Shown in pieces: positions 13,370-21,872 of a stretch of DNA of 23,170 nucleotides (positions are counted from its first letter, which is position 1; each line of letters starts with the position of its first letter). A model generated the notes under the pieces. It was not told the origin of the DNA, searched no databases, and saw nothing but the letters and a program-made list of their open reading frames with translations. Source of the DNA: an uncultured Oscillospiraceae bacterium (lineage in GTDB: Bacteria; Bacillota; Clostridia; Oscillospirales; Oscillospiraceae); the NCBI GenBank assembly GCA_900757415.1, contig CAAENU010000092.1, positions 1 through 23,170 on the forward strand. The letters are read 5' to 3'. Made by a program: the position numbers and the translations under genes.

Positions 13370-14818
13370 ATGGCATACAAACACGGCGTATACACGAGCG
13401 AGGTTGCGACCAGCATGGTCGCGCCCATCACCGGCACGGCGGGCTTGCAGGTGATCGTAGGCACCGCCCCGGTGAATATGCTCAAAGACCCGGCGGCGGC
13501 GGTCAACGTGCCGTTGCTGGTGAACAGCTACAAGGAGGCCGTGGAGGCGGTGGGCTATCTGCCTGACTTCGCCAACTACACCCTCTGCGAGTGCATCAGC
13601 GCGAATTTCAGCGTTGTGGGCATTGCGCCCATGGTGCTGATCAATGTGCTTGACCCTGCCAAGCACAAGGTCGCCATCACCGGCGGCACCGTTCAGGTGA
13701 ATGACGGCGTGGCTGTGCTGGAGGAAACGGGCGTTCTGCTGGAGGGGCTGACCGTCAAGAGCGGTTCCAACACGCTGACCGCAGGCACGGACTACACCAC
13801 CACATGGAACGACGACGGTACGCTGAATATCGTGGTGCTTTCCACCGGCGCGGGTAAGGAAGCAACGAGCCTGACCGTGACCGGCAACAAGATCGACCCC
13901 AGCAAGGTGACGGCGGCGGACATCGTGGGCGGCGTGGACAGCTCCACAGGCAAGGAGACCGGCCTTGAGGTGGTGCGTCAGGTCTATCCGAAGCTGTCCA
14001 TGACACCCGGCATCCTGCTGGCCCCGCGTTTCAGCAAGGACGCGACGGTGGCGGCAGCCTTGCAGGCCAAGACCAAGAGCATCAACAGCGTGTTCGGTGC
14101 GGTGTGCGTTGTGGACATCGACTGCAGCAACACCGGCGCGACCAAGTACACCGCCGTCAAGACCACCAAGGAGGCGCAGGCGGTGAGCGACCCCAACGCC
14201 TACGCAGTTTGGCCTTTTGCCAAGGTGGGCAACACGGTGTACAGCGGCAGCGCACTGGCGGCGGCGCTGACAGCCTATACCGACGCGCAGAACGACGACA
14301 CGCCCAACGTCAGTCCCAGCAACAAGACCATCGCCATTTCTGCCGCCTGCCTCGAAGATGGCACGGAGGTGGTGCTTGATCAGGAGCAGGCCAACACCGT
14401 GAACAGCTTCGGTGTGGCAACGTGGCTGAACATGAACGGCTTCCGCCTGTGGGGCAACAACACGGCGGCCTACCCCGGCATCAGCGACCCGAAAGACCGC
14501 TGGTTCAGCGTCCGCCGCTTCCTGACATGGGCGGCCAACACGTTTATCCTGACCTACTTCCAGAAAGTGGACAGCCCTGCCAACAAGCGACTGATCGAGG
14601 CCATCGTGGACAGCGAGAACGTGCGCGGCAACGGCTTTGTGGCCCGTGGCGTGTGCGCCCGCTATGAGATCACGTTCAACGAGGACGAGAACACCACAGC
14701 CGACCTGCTGGACGGCAAGATCACGTTCCACCAGTACATCACCCCGTTCACCCCTGCGGAGGACATCGAGGACATCATCGAGTTTGACCCCGACGCTCTT
14801 TCCGCCGCGCTGAACTGA
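13370..14818 (+). CDS. Contractile tail sheath protein, P2 FI-like
   Basis: 482 residues. Known role: polymerises around the tail tube and contracts to drive it through the cell envelope. Features: N-terminal YKHGVYTSEVATSMVAPITG (the GVYVxE-type motif of sheath proteins); a central insertion domain (about 100-190) with repeated TVKSGSNTLTAG-like strands; and the conserved C-terminal domain with WLNMNGFRLWGNNTAAYP, DRWFSVRRFLTWAANTFILT and GKITFHQYITPFTPAEDIED, close to P2 FI and PBSX XkdK. Proves that the tail is contractile. The Shine-Dalgarno region copies that of the capsid gene. Confidence 0.95.
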   Translation: MAYKHGVYTSEVATSMVAPITGTAGLQVIVGTAPVNMLKDPAAAVNVPLLVNSYKEAVEAVGYLPDFANYTLCECISANFSVVGIAPMVLINVLDPAKHKVAITGGTVQVNDGVAVLEETGVLLEGLTVKSGSNTLTAGTDYTTTWNDDGTLNIVVLSTGAGKEATSLTVTGNKIDPSKVTAADIVGGVDSSTGKETGLEVVRQVYPKLSMTPGILLAPRFSKDATVAAALQAKTKSINSVFGAVCVVDIDCSNTGATKYTAVKTTKEAQAVSDPNAYAVWPFAKVGNTVYSGSALAAALTAYTDAQNDDTPNVSPSNKTIAISAACLEDGTEVVLDQEQANTVNSFGVATWLNMNGFRLWGNNTAAYPGISDPKDRWFSVRRFLTWAANTFILTYFQKVDSPANKRLIEAIVDSENVRGNGFVARGVCARYEITFNEDENTTADLLDGKITFHQYITPFTPAEDIEDIIEFDPDALSAALN

Positions 14819-14836
14819 TAAGGGAGGGTAAAGAAG

Positions 14837-15361
14837 ATGATTTCCAACAACTATATCCCGGAGAAGATCAACGAGTATAACGCCTATCTGGACGGCACGA
14901 AGATGATCGGCGTGGCCGCGTCGGTGACGCTGCCGGAGGTCAACATGAAAACCAGCACCGTTTCCGGCGTGGGCGTGAACGGTGAGCTGGACAGCCCTAC
15001 CATCGGCCAGTTTGAGAGCATGGAGCAGGAAATCCAGTTCAACACGCTCTACAGCTCCGCCATGGATATGCTCTCTCCCCTGTCCACGGTGAACCTGACG
15101 CTGCGAGCATCGCAGCAGGTCTACGACAAGCAGGGCGGCTACAACTTCAAGGGCCTGCGCGTGGTGGAGATCGGGCGCGTGAAGAAGTTCAACCCCGGCA
15201 AGGTGGAAAAGGGCGAGGCCATGGAGGCCACCGTGACGCTGGAGCTGACCTACCTGATGATCGAGGTGGACGGCCAGCAGCTCTTGGAGGTTGACAAGCT
15301 CAACGGCATCTACAAGGTCAACGGCACGGATATGCTGGCGGGCGTGAACAGCCTGATCTAA
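14837..15361 (+). CDS. Major tail tube protein, P2 FII-like
   Basis: 174 residues, the length of P2 FII (172). Stacked hexamers form the inner tube. The opening (EKINEYNAYLDGTKMIGVAA, then SVTLPEVNMKTSTVSGVG) and GELDSPTIGQFESMEQEIQF are characteristic of the family (PF04985). The ATG follows GGGAGGG. A terminator-like hairpin follows the stop, as after the capsid gene. Confidence 0.95.
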   Translation: MISNNYIPEKINEYNAYLDGTKMIGVAASVTLPEVNMKTSTVSGVGVNGELDSPTIGQFESMEQEIQFNTLYSSAMDMLSPLSTVNLTLRASQQVYDKQGGYNFKGLRVVEIGRVKKFNPGKVEKGEAMEATVTLELTYLMIEVDGQQLLEVDKLNGIYKVNGTDMLAGVNSLI

Positions 15362-15376
15362 CGGGCGCAAAACAAT

Positions 15377-15415
15377 ACGGCCTGTCCCTGCGCAAACGGG
15401 GGCGGGCCGTGTTTT
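15377..15415 (+). terminator. Intrinsic (partial) terminator after the tail tube gene
   Basis: ACGGCCTGTCCC (15377-15388) pairs with GGGGCGGGCCGT (15399-15410) over 12 bp with two G-U wobbles, followed by GTTTTC. It lies in the 90-base gap before the tail chaperone gene. Downstream tail genes have no visible promoter of their own, so readthrough is expected. Confidence 0.7.
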
Positions 15416-15451
15416 CACACAACGAAACGACGCTGAAAGGAGCGAACACCA

Positions 15452-16093
15452 ATGGCAGAGGACAAGATCACGGCGGCGGAGACCGCAAACGAGGGGACAA
15501 AAAAGAGCGAGAACATCGTGGAGCTGGGAAAGCCCTACGTGTTCGAGGGCAAGGAGTACGGAGAGATTGACCTGACGGGGCTGGAGAAGCTGACCGTGCA
15601 GGACGCTATCGACGTACAGCGGCAGCTTTTTGGCGAGGGAGAGGCGGCGGCCTCGGTGCTGTGCGAGACCACGACGGCATTTGCCCGCGCCATGGCGGTC
15701 AAGGCGACCGGGATGCCTATTGAGTTTTTCAAGCTGATGCCTCGCGGCGCTTTCAAGCGCGTGGCAGGTGCGGTGCGCAGACACCTGAACGTGGAGAGCA
15801 GAACGGAAAACCATGTGATGCATCTGGAGAAGCCGCGCCATTATAAGGGCAAGGAATACCGGGACATCGACCTGAACGGCGTGGCCGACCTGAACACGCT
15901 GAATGAGAGCGAGGCGGAGAACCGCATGGCCCGCGAGGGCTTTGTGGTGACGGAGAACAGCACCAACTATCTGTACTCCTGCGTGATCGCCGCCATGGCA
16001 ACGGGCATCCCGGAGGAGTTCTTTACCACGCTGCCCCTGTATGAGCTGCTGAAACTGAAAAACGCGGTGAACGACGCGGATTTTTTCGGATAA
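15452..16093 (+). CDS. Tail assembly chaperone, zero-frame product, internally duplicated
   Basis: 213 residues. Position between tube and tape-measure genes is that of P2 gene E. Two tandem copies of one domain are visible: residues about 26-113 (GKPYVFEGKEYGEIDLTGLE ... KATGMPIEFFKLMPRGAF) and 126-209 (EKPRHYKGKEYRDIDLNGVA ... MATGIPEEFFTTLPLYEL). Typical family members are about half this length. The gene ends GAT TTT TTC GGA TAA, giving a -1 slippery heptamer just before the stop. AAAGGAGC precedes the ATG. Chaperones of this kind bind the tape measure during tail assembly. Confidence 0.88.
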   Translation: MAEDKITAAETANEGTKKSENIVELGKPYVFEGKEYGEIDLTGLEKLTVQDAIDVQRQLFGEGEAAASVLCETTTAFARAMAVKATGMPIEFFKLMPRGAFKRVAGAVRRHLNVESRTENHVMHLEKPRHYKGKEYRDIDLNGVADLNTLNESEAENRMAREGFVVTENSTNYLYSCVIAAMATGIPEEFFTTLPLYELLKLKNAVNDADFFG

Positions 16094-16242
16094 AGGGCGG
16101 AGCCAAGGCCCTGCGGAAAGCGGCTATCCGGCTGTCCTCGGTGACACGGACGGGCGTGGACTTCTATCTGAAAATGCCTGTCCGGGACTTTATTGAGCTG
16201 AATAGCGAGGTGGCGGAGGAATGGCGAACAATAAAACATTAG
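15452..16242 (+). CDS. Tail assembly chaperone, -1 frameshift product (P2 E+E' type)
   Basis: A -1 slip on T TTT TTC (16081-16087) continues at CGG 16087 and adds 51 codons up to TAG at 16240-16242, for about 263 residues. The extension reads IRLSSVTRTGVDFYLKMPVR followed by DFIELNSEVAEEW, which is clearly protein-like and resembles the E'/GT-type extensions of other tail chaperones. It has no start codon or ribosome-binding site of its own. It overlaps the tape-measure start by 22 bases, as in P2. Confidence 0.85.
16081..16112 (+). promoter_or_regulatory. Programmed -1 ribosomal frameshift site
   Basis: Slippery heptamer T TTT TTC at 16081-16087 in the correct phase. Six bases later AGGGC (16094-16098) can pair with GCCCT (16108-16112). 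Loop bases AGCC (16101-16104) can pair with GGCT (16122-16125), allowing a short pseudoknot. The zero-frame stop is at 16091-16093. P2 gene E uses the closely similar T TTT TTG. Confidence 0.82.
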
Positions 16243-19200
16243 AGTTAAGCATCAAGATCGCCGGTAAGATGGACAAAAGCCTGATGGCGGCGCTGAACGG
16301 GAGCCAGAGCCAGATCAGCAGCTTTGCCCGCAGCATCAGCTCCATCGGGACGGCGGGACTTGCGGCTATGGGGACGCTGGCAACGGCGACTGTGGCAACC
16401 ATCGCAAGCTGCACCAAGGAAGCGGCGAAGTTTGAAAACTACATGGCGGATGTGGTCAAGTATGTGGACGGTCTGGCAGATGCTACCGGAAAGATCAGTG
16501 ACAAGGTGGCGGATAACGGCAAGACCTACGCGCAGAACTACGAGGCCATGAAGGACGCGATCAAGGATTTAAGCACACAAATCCCCTATACGCAGGAGGA
16601 TTTGACACGCCTCGCCGCTGCGGCGGGACAGTCCGGCAAGGCTATGGAGGATTTGATCAAGATCGACAGCTCCGGCAATGTTACCGGTTTCCTGCGGGAC
16701 ATCGCCATGACCGGCGCGGCTATGGACATCAGCGCCGATCAGGCGGGAAACTGGGCCGCCAAGTGGGAGCAATCGCTGAAAATGACCCACGAGGAGGTCA
16801 TGGTGCTCTTTGACCAGATCAACTATCTGGGCGCAAACAGCGCGACCACGGCGGCGGAAATCGCGGAGGCGGTCAATTCGGCGGCAAGCCTCGGCCAAGT
16901 GGGCGGCGTGAGCGCGGCCACAACGGCGGCGCTGGCGGATGCCATGCTGGCAACGGGCGTATCGACTGATCGCGTCGGCACCAGCATCAAGCGCATGATC
17001 GTGAATTTGAGCAAGGGCGCAAGTGCGACGAAAGCCCAGAAAGAGCAGTTCGAGGAGCTGGGCATGAGCGCGGAGTGGGTCGCCAAGGCCATGCAGGAGG
17101 ACAGCGTGGGAACGCTGGACACTATTTTCAAGGCCATCAACGATCTGCCGCAGGAGCGACAGGTAGCGGCGCTGTCCACCCTGTTCGGCCAATGGGCCAT
17201 TGAGGGCGGCGCAAAGATCGTCAACAATCTCGATGTGTACAGAAAGGCGCTGGAAATGGTGAGCGACCCAAGCCTGTACACGGGAAGCATGGAGCGGGAG
17301 TTTAACATCAAATCGCAGACCCCGGAGGCCATCGAGACCATGCTGAAAAGCACCAAGACGGCGCTGAAAATCGAGATCGGCGATGCGTTCCTCCCGGCGA
17401 AAAAACAATTCAATCTCTCCATGATCGACTTTCTAAACAGCATCCGAAAGAATATGCCGGAGCTGACGCAGCTTGCAGAGAGCTTGGGAACGCTGGCGAG
17501 CCGGGGCGTGGAGAAGCTGGGAAGCGCTATGGACACGGCGCTGCCGTACATTCAAAAGGGACTTGACTACCTGATCAACAACGGCGAGCAGGTGGTGCGT
17601 GTGCTGGGCGGCATGGCGGCGGCGTTTGTTGGCATGAAGTTCGCCCCGGCGGCGGAGGCTATTTTCTCCGGCGGAAAGGGCGGACTTGCGGGCCTGTTCA
17701 AGAGCGGCCAGAGTGCGGGCGCGGCGGGCGCAGGGCTTTTCTCTGCGTTCCGGGGCGCATCGGGAAGCAACGGCTTCCGCACGACGCTGGGGGCGGCAAT
17801 CTCCAGTCTGATCGGTGGAAACGGCATCAAGGGAACCACAGGACTTTTGAGCGCGGCGGCGGGAACGCCGGGGCTGTTGTCCGGCTACCAAAGCGCGGGG
17901 AGCGTCCTGCGGGGCGCAATCGGAAACAGCAAGACCGCGCAATGGCTGGGCGGCATCGGCTCGTCCCTCGGAAATCTCGGCGGGCTGTTCGCCAATAGCC
18001 GGGCCGGACAATTCGCAGGCGGCCTTATGGGAAAGGCGGGCGGTGCGCTGGGCAAGTTGACCATGCCGCTACGACAGGGCATCGCGGGCATTGGAGCGGC
18101 GGCTACCATTCAGGGCAGCATCTTCCAGCAGGGCCTTTCCGGTTTGCTGGGGAAAGCGGGAGGCGTGGTAAGCGGTATCGCAAACTCCGGTGCCGGGAAA
18201 GCTGCCGGGAGCATATTCAGCGGCGGGGCCGGTCTGCTGGGGAGTATCTATGGCCCTATTGCTGGCGGCCTCGGCAGTCTGCTGTCCGGGGCGCTGCCTA
18301 TTGTGGGTGTGATCTCCGGCATCATCGCCGTGGTGAGCATCCTGACGGACAAGTTCGGCGGGCTGGACAAAATCGTACAGCGTGTGTTCGGCGACACGGG
18401 GCTGGAAAAGTTTACGGTATTCAAGGACGCGCTGCTGGGACTGTTTGAGGACGGCGGCGTGGCCAAGGCGCTGCAACCGCTGCAAGAGAGCATCACCAAT
18501 CTATTCGGCGAGAACGCGGGCGCGGCCTTTGGCGGCATCACCACCATCCTGCAATCGGTGATGGGTGTGATCGGACAGCTCGTGACCTTTTCGCAGACGA
18601 CGGTGCGGCCCATCATCGAGGGCATATTCAGCTTTATCACGCAGACGGTGGTGCCGGTCATTCTGCAAACCATCACGGCGGCAGCTCCATCCATCGCCTC
18701 CATCATCAGCGGCGTGGGTTCCGTGGTCATGACGGTGGCGCAGATCATCGGCGAGGCCATCCAGTTCCTTATGCCGATCATTCAGACGGTGATCACGGTG
18801 CTGATGCACATTGGTCAGGTAGTGGTTCCGGCGGTGCTGGCTGCCATCGGTGTCTTTGCCGAGGGCATCAGCAGTGCAATCAACGGGGTCAAGACCATCT
18901 TTGAGGGCGTGATCAACTTCATCACCGGCGTGTTCTCCGGCAACTGGCGTATGGCATGGGAGGGTGTGAAATCCATTTTCGTGGGCATCTTCGATACGCT
19001 GGGCGCTCTATTCAAGACACCTATCAACGCGGTGATCGCCCTGATCAACAAGGCCATCGCAGGCATCAACAGTCTCGGCATCACCATCCCGGACTGGGTG
19101 CCGCTGCTGGGCGGCAAGTCGTTCTCCATCAACATACCGGAAATCCCCATGCTTGCGCGAGGCGGCTTTACCAACGGCGCAAGCATCGCGGGCGAGGCCG

Positions 19201-19478
19201 GGACGGAGGCGGTGATCAGCTTCCAGCGGGCGGCCCGACGGGACAATCTGGACATCTGGGCCAAGGCCGGGCAAATGCTGGGCGTGAAGCCGGTGGAGCT
19301 GGCGGAAATCGACGGCGGCAGCTCCGGCGGCGGAGGCGGCATGACCTTTGCACCGGTGATCAACATTCAGGGCAGCGCCGACCGGGGCATGGTGGAGGAA
19401 GCTCTGGCCGAGGCGCAGGCACGGTTTGAAGCGTGGTATCTCCAGATGCAGCGCAGACAGGCCCGCACGGCATACTGA
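16221..19478 (+). CDS. Tail tape measure protein
   Basis: 1085 residues, the longest gene in the window. Sets tail length and is ejected ahead of the DNA. The N-terminal third contains the TP901-type core (ALADAMLATGVSTDRVGTSI, then LSTLFGQWAIEGGAKIVNNL). Residues about 440-720 are Gly/Ala-rich with hydrophobic stretches, including a strong membrane-like segment near 675-705 (LGSLLSGALPIVGVISGIIA). Near the C-terminus MLARGGFTNGASIAGEAGTE is the usual tape-measure tail motif. At roughly 0.15 nm per residue it predicts a tail of about 160 nm (inference). GAGGTGG lies 7 bases before the ATG, which overlaps the frameshifted chaperone end. Confidence 0.95.
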   Translation: MANNKTLELSIKIAGKMDKSLMAALNGSQSQISSFARSISSIGTAGLAAMGTLATATVATIASCTKEAAKFENYMADVVKYVDGLADATGKISDKVADNGKTYAQNYEAMKDAIKDLSTQIPYTQEDLTRLAAAAGQSGKAMEDLIKIDSSGNVTGFLRDIAMTGAAMDISADQAGNWAAKWEQSLKMTHEEVMVLFDQINYLGANSATTAAEIAEAVNSAASLGQVGGVSAATTAALADAMLATGVSTDRVGTSIKRMIVNLSKGASATKAQKEQFEELGMSAEWVAKAMQEDSVGTLDTIFKAINDLPQERQVAALSTLFGQWAIEGGAKIVNNLDVYRKALEMVSDPSLYTGSMEREFNIKSQTPEAIETMLKSTKTALKIEIGDAFLPAKKQFNLSMIDFLNSIRKNMPELTQLAESLGTLASRGVEKLGSAMDTALPYIQKGLDYLINNGEQVVRVLGGMAAAFVGMKFAPAAEAIFSGGKGGLAGLFKSGQSAGAAGAGLFSAFRGASGSNGFRTTLGAAISSLIGGNGIKGTTGLLSAAAGTPGLLSGYQSAGSVLRGAIGNSKTAQWLGGIGSSLGNLGGLFANSRAGQFAGGLMGKAGGALGKLTMPLRQGIAGIGAAATIQGSIFQQGLSGLLGKAGGVVSGIANSGAGKAAGSIFSGGAGLLGSIYGPIAGGLGSLLSGALPIVGVISGIIAVVSILTDKFGGLDKIVQRVFGDTGLEKFTVFKDALLGLFEDGGVAKALQPLQESITNLFGENAGAAFGGITTILQSVMGVIGQLVTFSQTTVRPIIEGIFSFITQTVVPVILQTITAAAPSIASIISGVGSVVMTVAQIIGEAIQFLMPIIQTVITVLMHIGQVVVPAVLAAIGVFAEGISSAINGVKTIFEGVINFITGVFSGNWRMAWEGVKSIFVGIFDTLGALFKTPINAVIALINKAIAGINSLGITIPDWVPLLGGKSFSINIPEIPMLARGGFTNGASIAGEAGTEAVISFQRAARRDNLDIWAKAGQMLGVKPVELAEIDGGSSGGGGGMTFAPVINIQGSADRGMVEEALAEAQARFEAWYLQMQRRQARTAY

Positions 19479-19492
19479 CGGGAGGAAACGCG

Positions 19493-19702
19493 ATGTACAC
19501 GACCAAGAGCGGCGACACATGGGATGTGATCGCCAAGGAGGTATACGGCAGCGAGTACCATGCCGACGTGCTGATGGCGGCCAATCCGCAGGAGATCGAC
19601 ACGTTTATCTTCAACGCCGGGGTGGAGCTGAACACCCCGGCGCTGGAGGAGGAGCGGGACGGACTGCAGCCGCCGTGGAAATACGAGGCGAGCTATGATT
19701 AA
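19493..19702 (+). CDS. LysM-type tail protein, P2 gpX-like
   Basis: 69 residues. TTKSGDTWDVIAKEVYGSEY followed by LMAANPQEIDTFIFNAG is a LysM fold as found in P2 gpX and the short LysM proteins of contractile systems, which sit next to the baseplate hub. The ATG at 19493 follows GGGAGG at 7 bases; upstream in-frame starts lie inside the tape measure. Its end overlaps the next gene by 8 bases. Confidence 0.88.
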   Translation: MYTTKSGDTWDVIAKEVYGSEYHADVLMAANPQEIDTFIFNAGVELNTPALEEERDGLQPPWKYEASYD

Positions 19703-21053
19703 GACAAGACGGCTGGCGCTGGATGTGCGCTACAACAGTTATCCCTTTGCCGGACAGGTGGGCGGAGACATCGAGAGCCTGACCTACACCGACAGCGCGG
19801 CGGACAACAGCGACAGCATCGACATCACCATCAACGCACAGGACAGGAAATGGCTGCTGGGCTGGATGCCGGAAAAGGGCGCGACGCTGCGAGCGCGTAT
19901 TCTCGGCTACAACTGGGAACGGCAGGGCCAGCGGAGCATCATGGAGTGTGGGCTGTTCGTGCTGGACGATGTGAGTTTTTCGGACGCTCCGACAACCTTG
20001 CAGGTGGGCGGCGTGAGCAAGCCAAGCGACAGCGACTTTTCGGAGCTGGAGCGGGACGTGATCTGGAAGAACACCAGCATCAAGCGCATCGGCGCAAAGA
20101 TCGCCGCACGGTACGGCCTCGCATTCACCTACGATGCCGACGACTACGACATCGAGTGCGACGAGCAGGACGGCACAGACAGCAGCTACTACAACGGCCT
20201 GTGCAAAAACTACGGGCTTATCCTGAAAGTGTACGCCCGGCGGCTGTGGGTGTATGACCGGGAGAAGTACAAGGCAAAACGGGCCGTGCGCACCTTTGAC
20301 CGCTCGCAGATCAGGCCGGGGAGCTTCGGCTACACCACCACCCTGTCCGGCACCTATACCGGCGGGTACTTCAATTACACGGACGCGGACAAGGACATTG
20401 ACATCGAGTGCAGCGTGGGCGGCGGCTCGCACACCAAGAGCGTGAACCGGCGGGCTACCAGCGTATACGATGCCAGCGTCCAGCTCTGCGCGGAGTTGAA
20501 CAGCGCCAACCACGGGACGGTGAAGCTGCGCTTCGGCGTGGACGGAGACTGGAGGGTAAGCGCGGGAAACTGCATCGCGCTGACAGGCTTTGGAAACCTG
20601 AACGGAAAATACTTTGTGGACAAGGTGACACACAAGGTTTCCAAAAGCGGACTGACCACCGACTTTGAGTGCAGCGGTATCGGCCCAGCGTTTCATTCGT
20701 GGGACGTGGGCGGCAAGATCGTGTATCACGAAAAGACGGCGGACAGCGGCGTGAGCTATGACAGCACCTACGCTACCACCAGTCCGGCGGCGGGCGCGGC
20801 CAGCGCGGCGGCAGGCGGCGAGGCGGGACAGGCGATCACGCTGAACAAGGCTCCGCTGTATGTTTCCAGTACGGCAAAGAACAAGGCGGGAACCAAGACC
20901 GGCACCTACTGGCTGTACGACGGCATCCTGATCAACGGGCGCTACCGTGTGACCAACAGCGCGGCGCGGTGCGGCAAGCTGCCCGTCGGCCAGAACGTGA
21001 CGGGCTGGGTGCCTGCGAGCTACTGCATCGCCAGCAAGGAGGCGAAAAAGTAA
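19695..21053 (+). CDS. Baseplate hub protein, P2 gpD-like, with C-terminal SH3-like domain
   Basis: 452 residues. Residues 1 to about 345 are the gpD/gp27-like hub: NSYPFAGQVGGDIESLTYTD, DSIDITINAQDRKWL, the domain around KNTSIKRIGAKIAARYGLAF, and GDWRVSAGNCIALTGFGNLN with GKYFVDKVTHKVSKSG. An Ala/Gly-rich linker (about 357-378) leads to a bacterial SH3-like domain (about 380-445: NKAPLYVSSTAKNKAGTKTG, then YWLYDGIL and GWVPASYC). Typical P2 gpD (387 residues) has no such domain. The hub joins tube and spike; the SH3 part may bind cell wall or a baseplate partner (inference). Confidence 0.9.
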   Translation: MIKTRRLALDVRYNSYPFAGQVGGDIESLTYTDSAADNSDSIDITINAQDRKWLLGWMPEKGATLRARILGYNWERQGQRSIMECGLFVLDDVSFSDAPTTLQVGGVSKPSDSDFSELERDVIWKNTSIKRIGAKIAARYGLAFTYDADDYDIECDEQDGTDSSYYNGLCKNYGLILKVYARRLWVYDREKYKAKRAVRTFDRSQIRPGSFGYTTTLSGTYTGGYFNYTDADKDIDIECSVGGGSHTKSVNRRATSVYDASVQLCAELNSANHGTVKLRFGVDGDWRVSAGNCIALTGFGNLNGKYFVDKVTHKVSKSGLTTDFECSGIGPAFHSWDVGGKIVYHEKTADSGVSYDSTYATTSPAAGAASAAAGGEAGQAITLNKAPLYVSSTAKNKAGTKTGTYWLYDGILINGRYRVTNSAARCGKLPVGQNVTGWVPASYCIASKEAKK

Positions 21054-21859
21054 TGGCGGGGACAAACCGAACCGGGCGCGTGAGCGCCATCGACTATAAG
21101 GCGGGAACTTATGAGGTGACCTACTTTGACCGGGGGAAAAGCGTGACCCGCCAGATCAACGCCATCAGCAACGGCGAGTACAAGATGCCCAGCATCGGGC
21201 AGGTGGTGAGCGTGAGCCACAACAGCAACGGAGCTGCGGCGGGAACCACCACCGGAACGGTGTGGAACAAGACCAACACCCCGGCGGAGGGCTACAAGGG
21301 CCTGTTCCGAAAGGAGTACGCCGCGCGAAGGGGACTGGCTTATGAGCGCTACGACGAGAACACCGGCGTTTACACCCAGTATGTGAACCGGCGGACGGGG
21401 CGCAACTGCAACGGCGAGATATACGACGAGGCGAAAGGCGCAATCAGCCTTGTGGCGGGCGGGCAGTTTCAAGCCAAGAGCAACGCCGCCAGCATGAGCC
21501 TGAACGCCAAAACCGGCGTTGGCATCGTGGCGGGGACAACGGTAAGCATCGAGGCCGGAACCTTTGTGAGCATCGAGGCAACGGGCGCTTTGAGCGTGAC
21601 AGCGGGAGGCAAGTACACATTCGCCGCAAAAAAAGGCGCAAAGATCGAGGTGGAGGGTGGAGACGCGGAGATCACCATAAACGGCGCGACGGTCAAGGTA
21701 ACGGAGGCCGGGGATGTGGAGATCGGAAGCCCCACCAAAATCAGCCTGACGGCCCCGGAGATCAACGCAACAGCAGAGAGCGGGGACATCACCATCAACG
21801 GCGTGAGCCTCGTAAACCACACGCACATGAGCGGCGCGGTGGGAAAGCCGGATAAGTAA
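21053..21859 (+). CDS. Baseplate spike protein, P2 gpV-like
   Basis: 268 residues. N-terminal OB-fold (about 1-80: GRVSAIDYKAGTYEVTYFDR, then KMPSIGQVVSVSHN) followed by a beta-helical shaft made of short repeated strands (SMSLNAKTGVGIVAGTTVSI, EITINGATVKV, EIGSPTKISLTAPEI) and a tip with NHTHMSG. HxH at residues 256-258 matches the metal-binding tip motif known for P2 gpV. The ATG overlaps the hub stop (TAATG) and AAGGAGG lies 10 bases upstream. An open frame begins at 20969 inside the hub gene but without support as a start. Confidence 0.92.
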   Translation: MAGTNRTGRVSAIDYKAGTYEVTYFDRGKSVTRQINAISNGEYKMPSIGQVVSVSHNSNGAAAGTTTGTVWNKTNTPAEGYKGLFRKEYAARRGLAYERYDENTGVYTQYVNRRTGRNCNGEIYDEAKGAISLVAGGQFQAKSNAASMSLNAKTGVGIVAGTTVSIEAGTFVSIEATGALSVTAGGKYTFAAKKGAKIEVEGGDAEITINGATVKVTEAGDVEIGSPTKISLTAPEINATAESGDITINGVSLVNHTHMSGAVGKPDK

Positions 21860-21872
21860 GGAGGGGCGAAAA

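Noticed and set aside
12950..15841. 963-codon minus-strand open frame
   Set aside because: Shadow of the sheath, tube and chaperone genes; same composition bias and no independent support.
16087..16242. Independent small gene after the chaperone
   Set aside because: No start codon with a ribosome-binding site; the slippery heptamer explains its expression as a frameshift extension.
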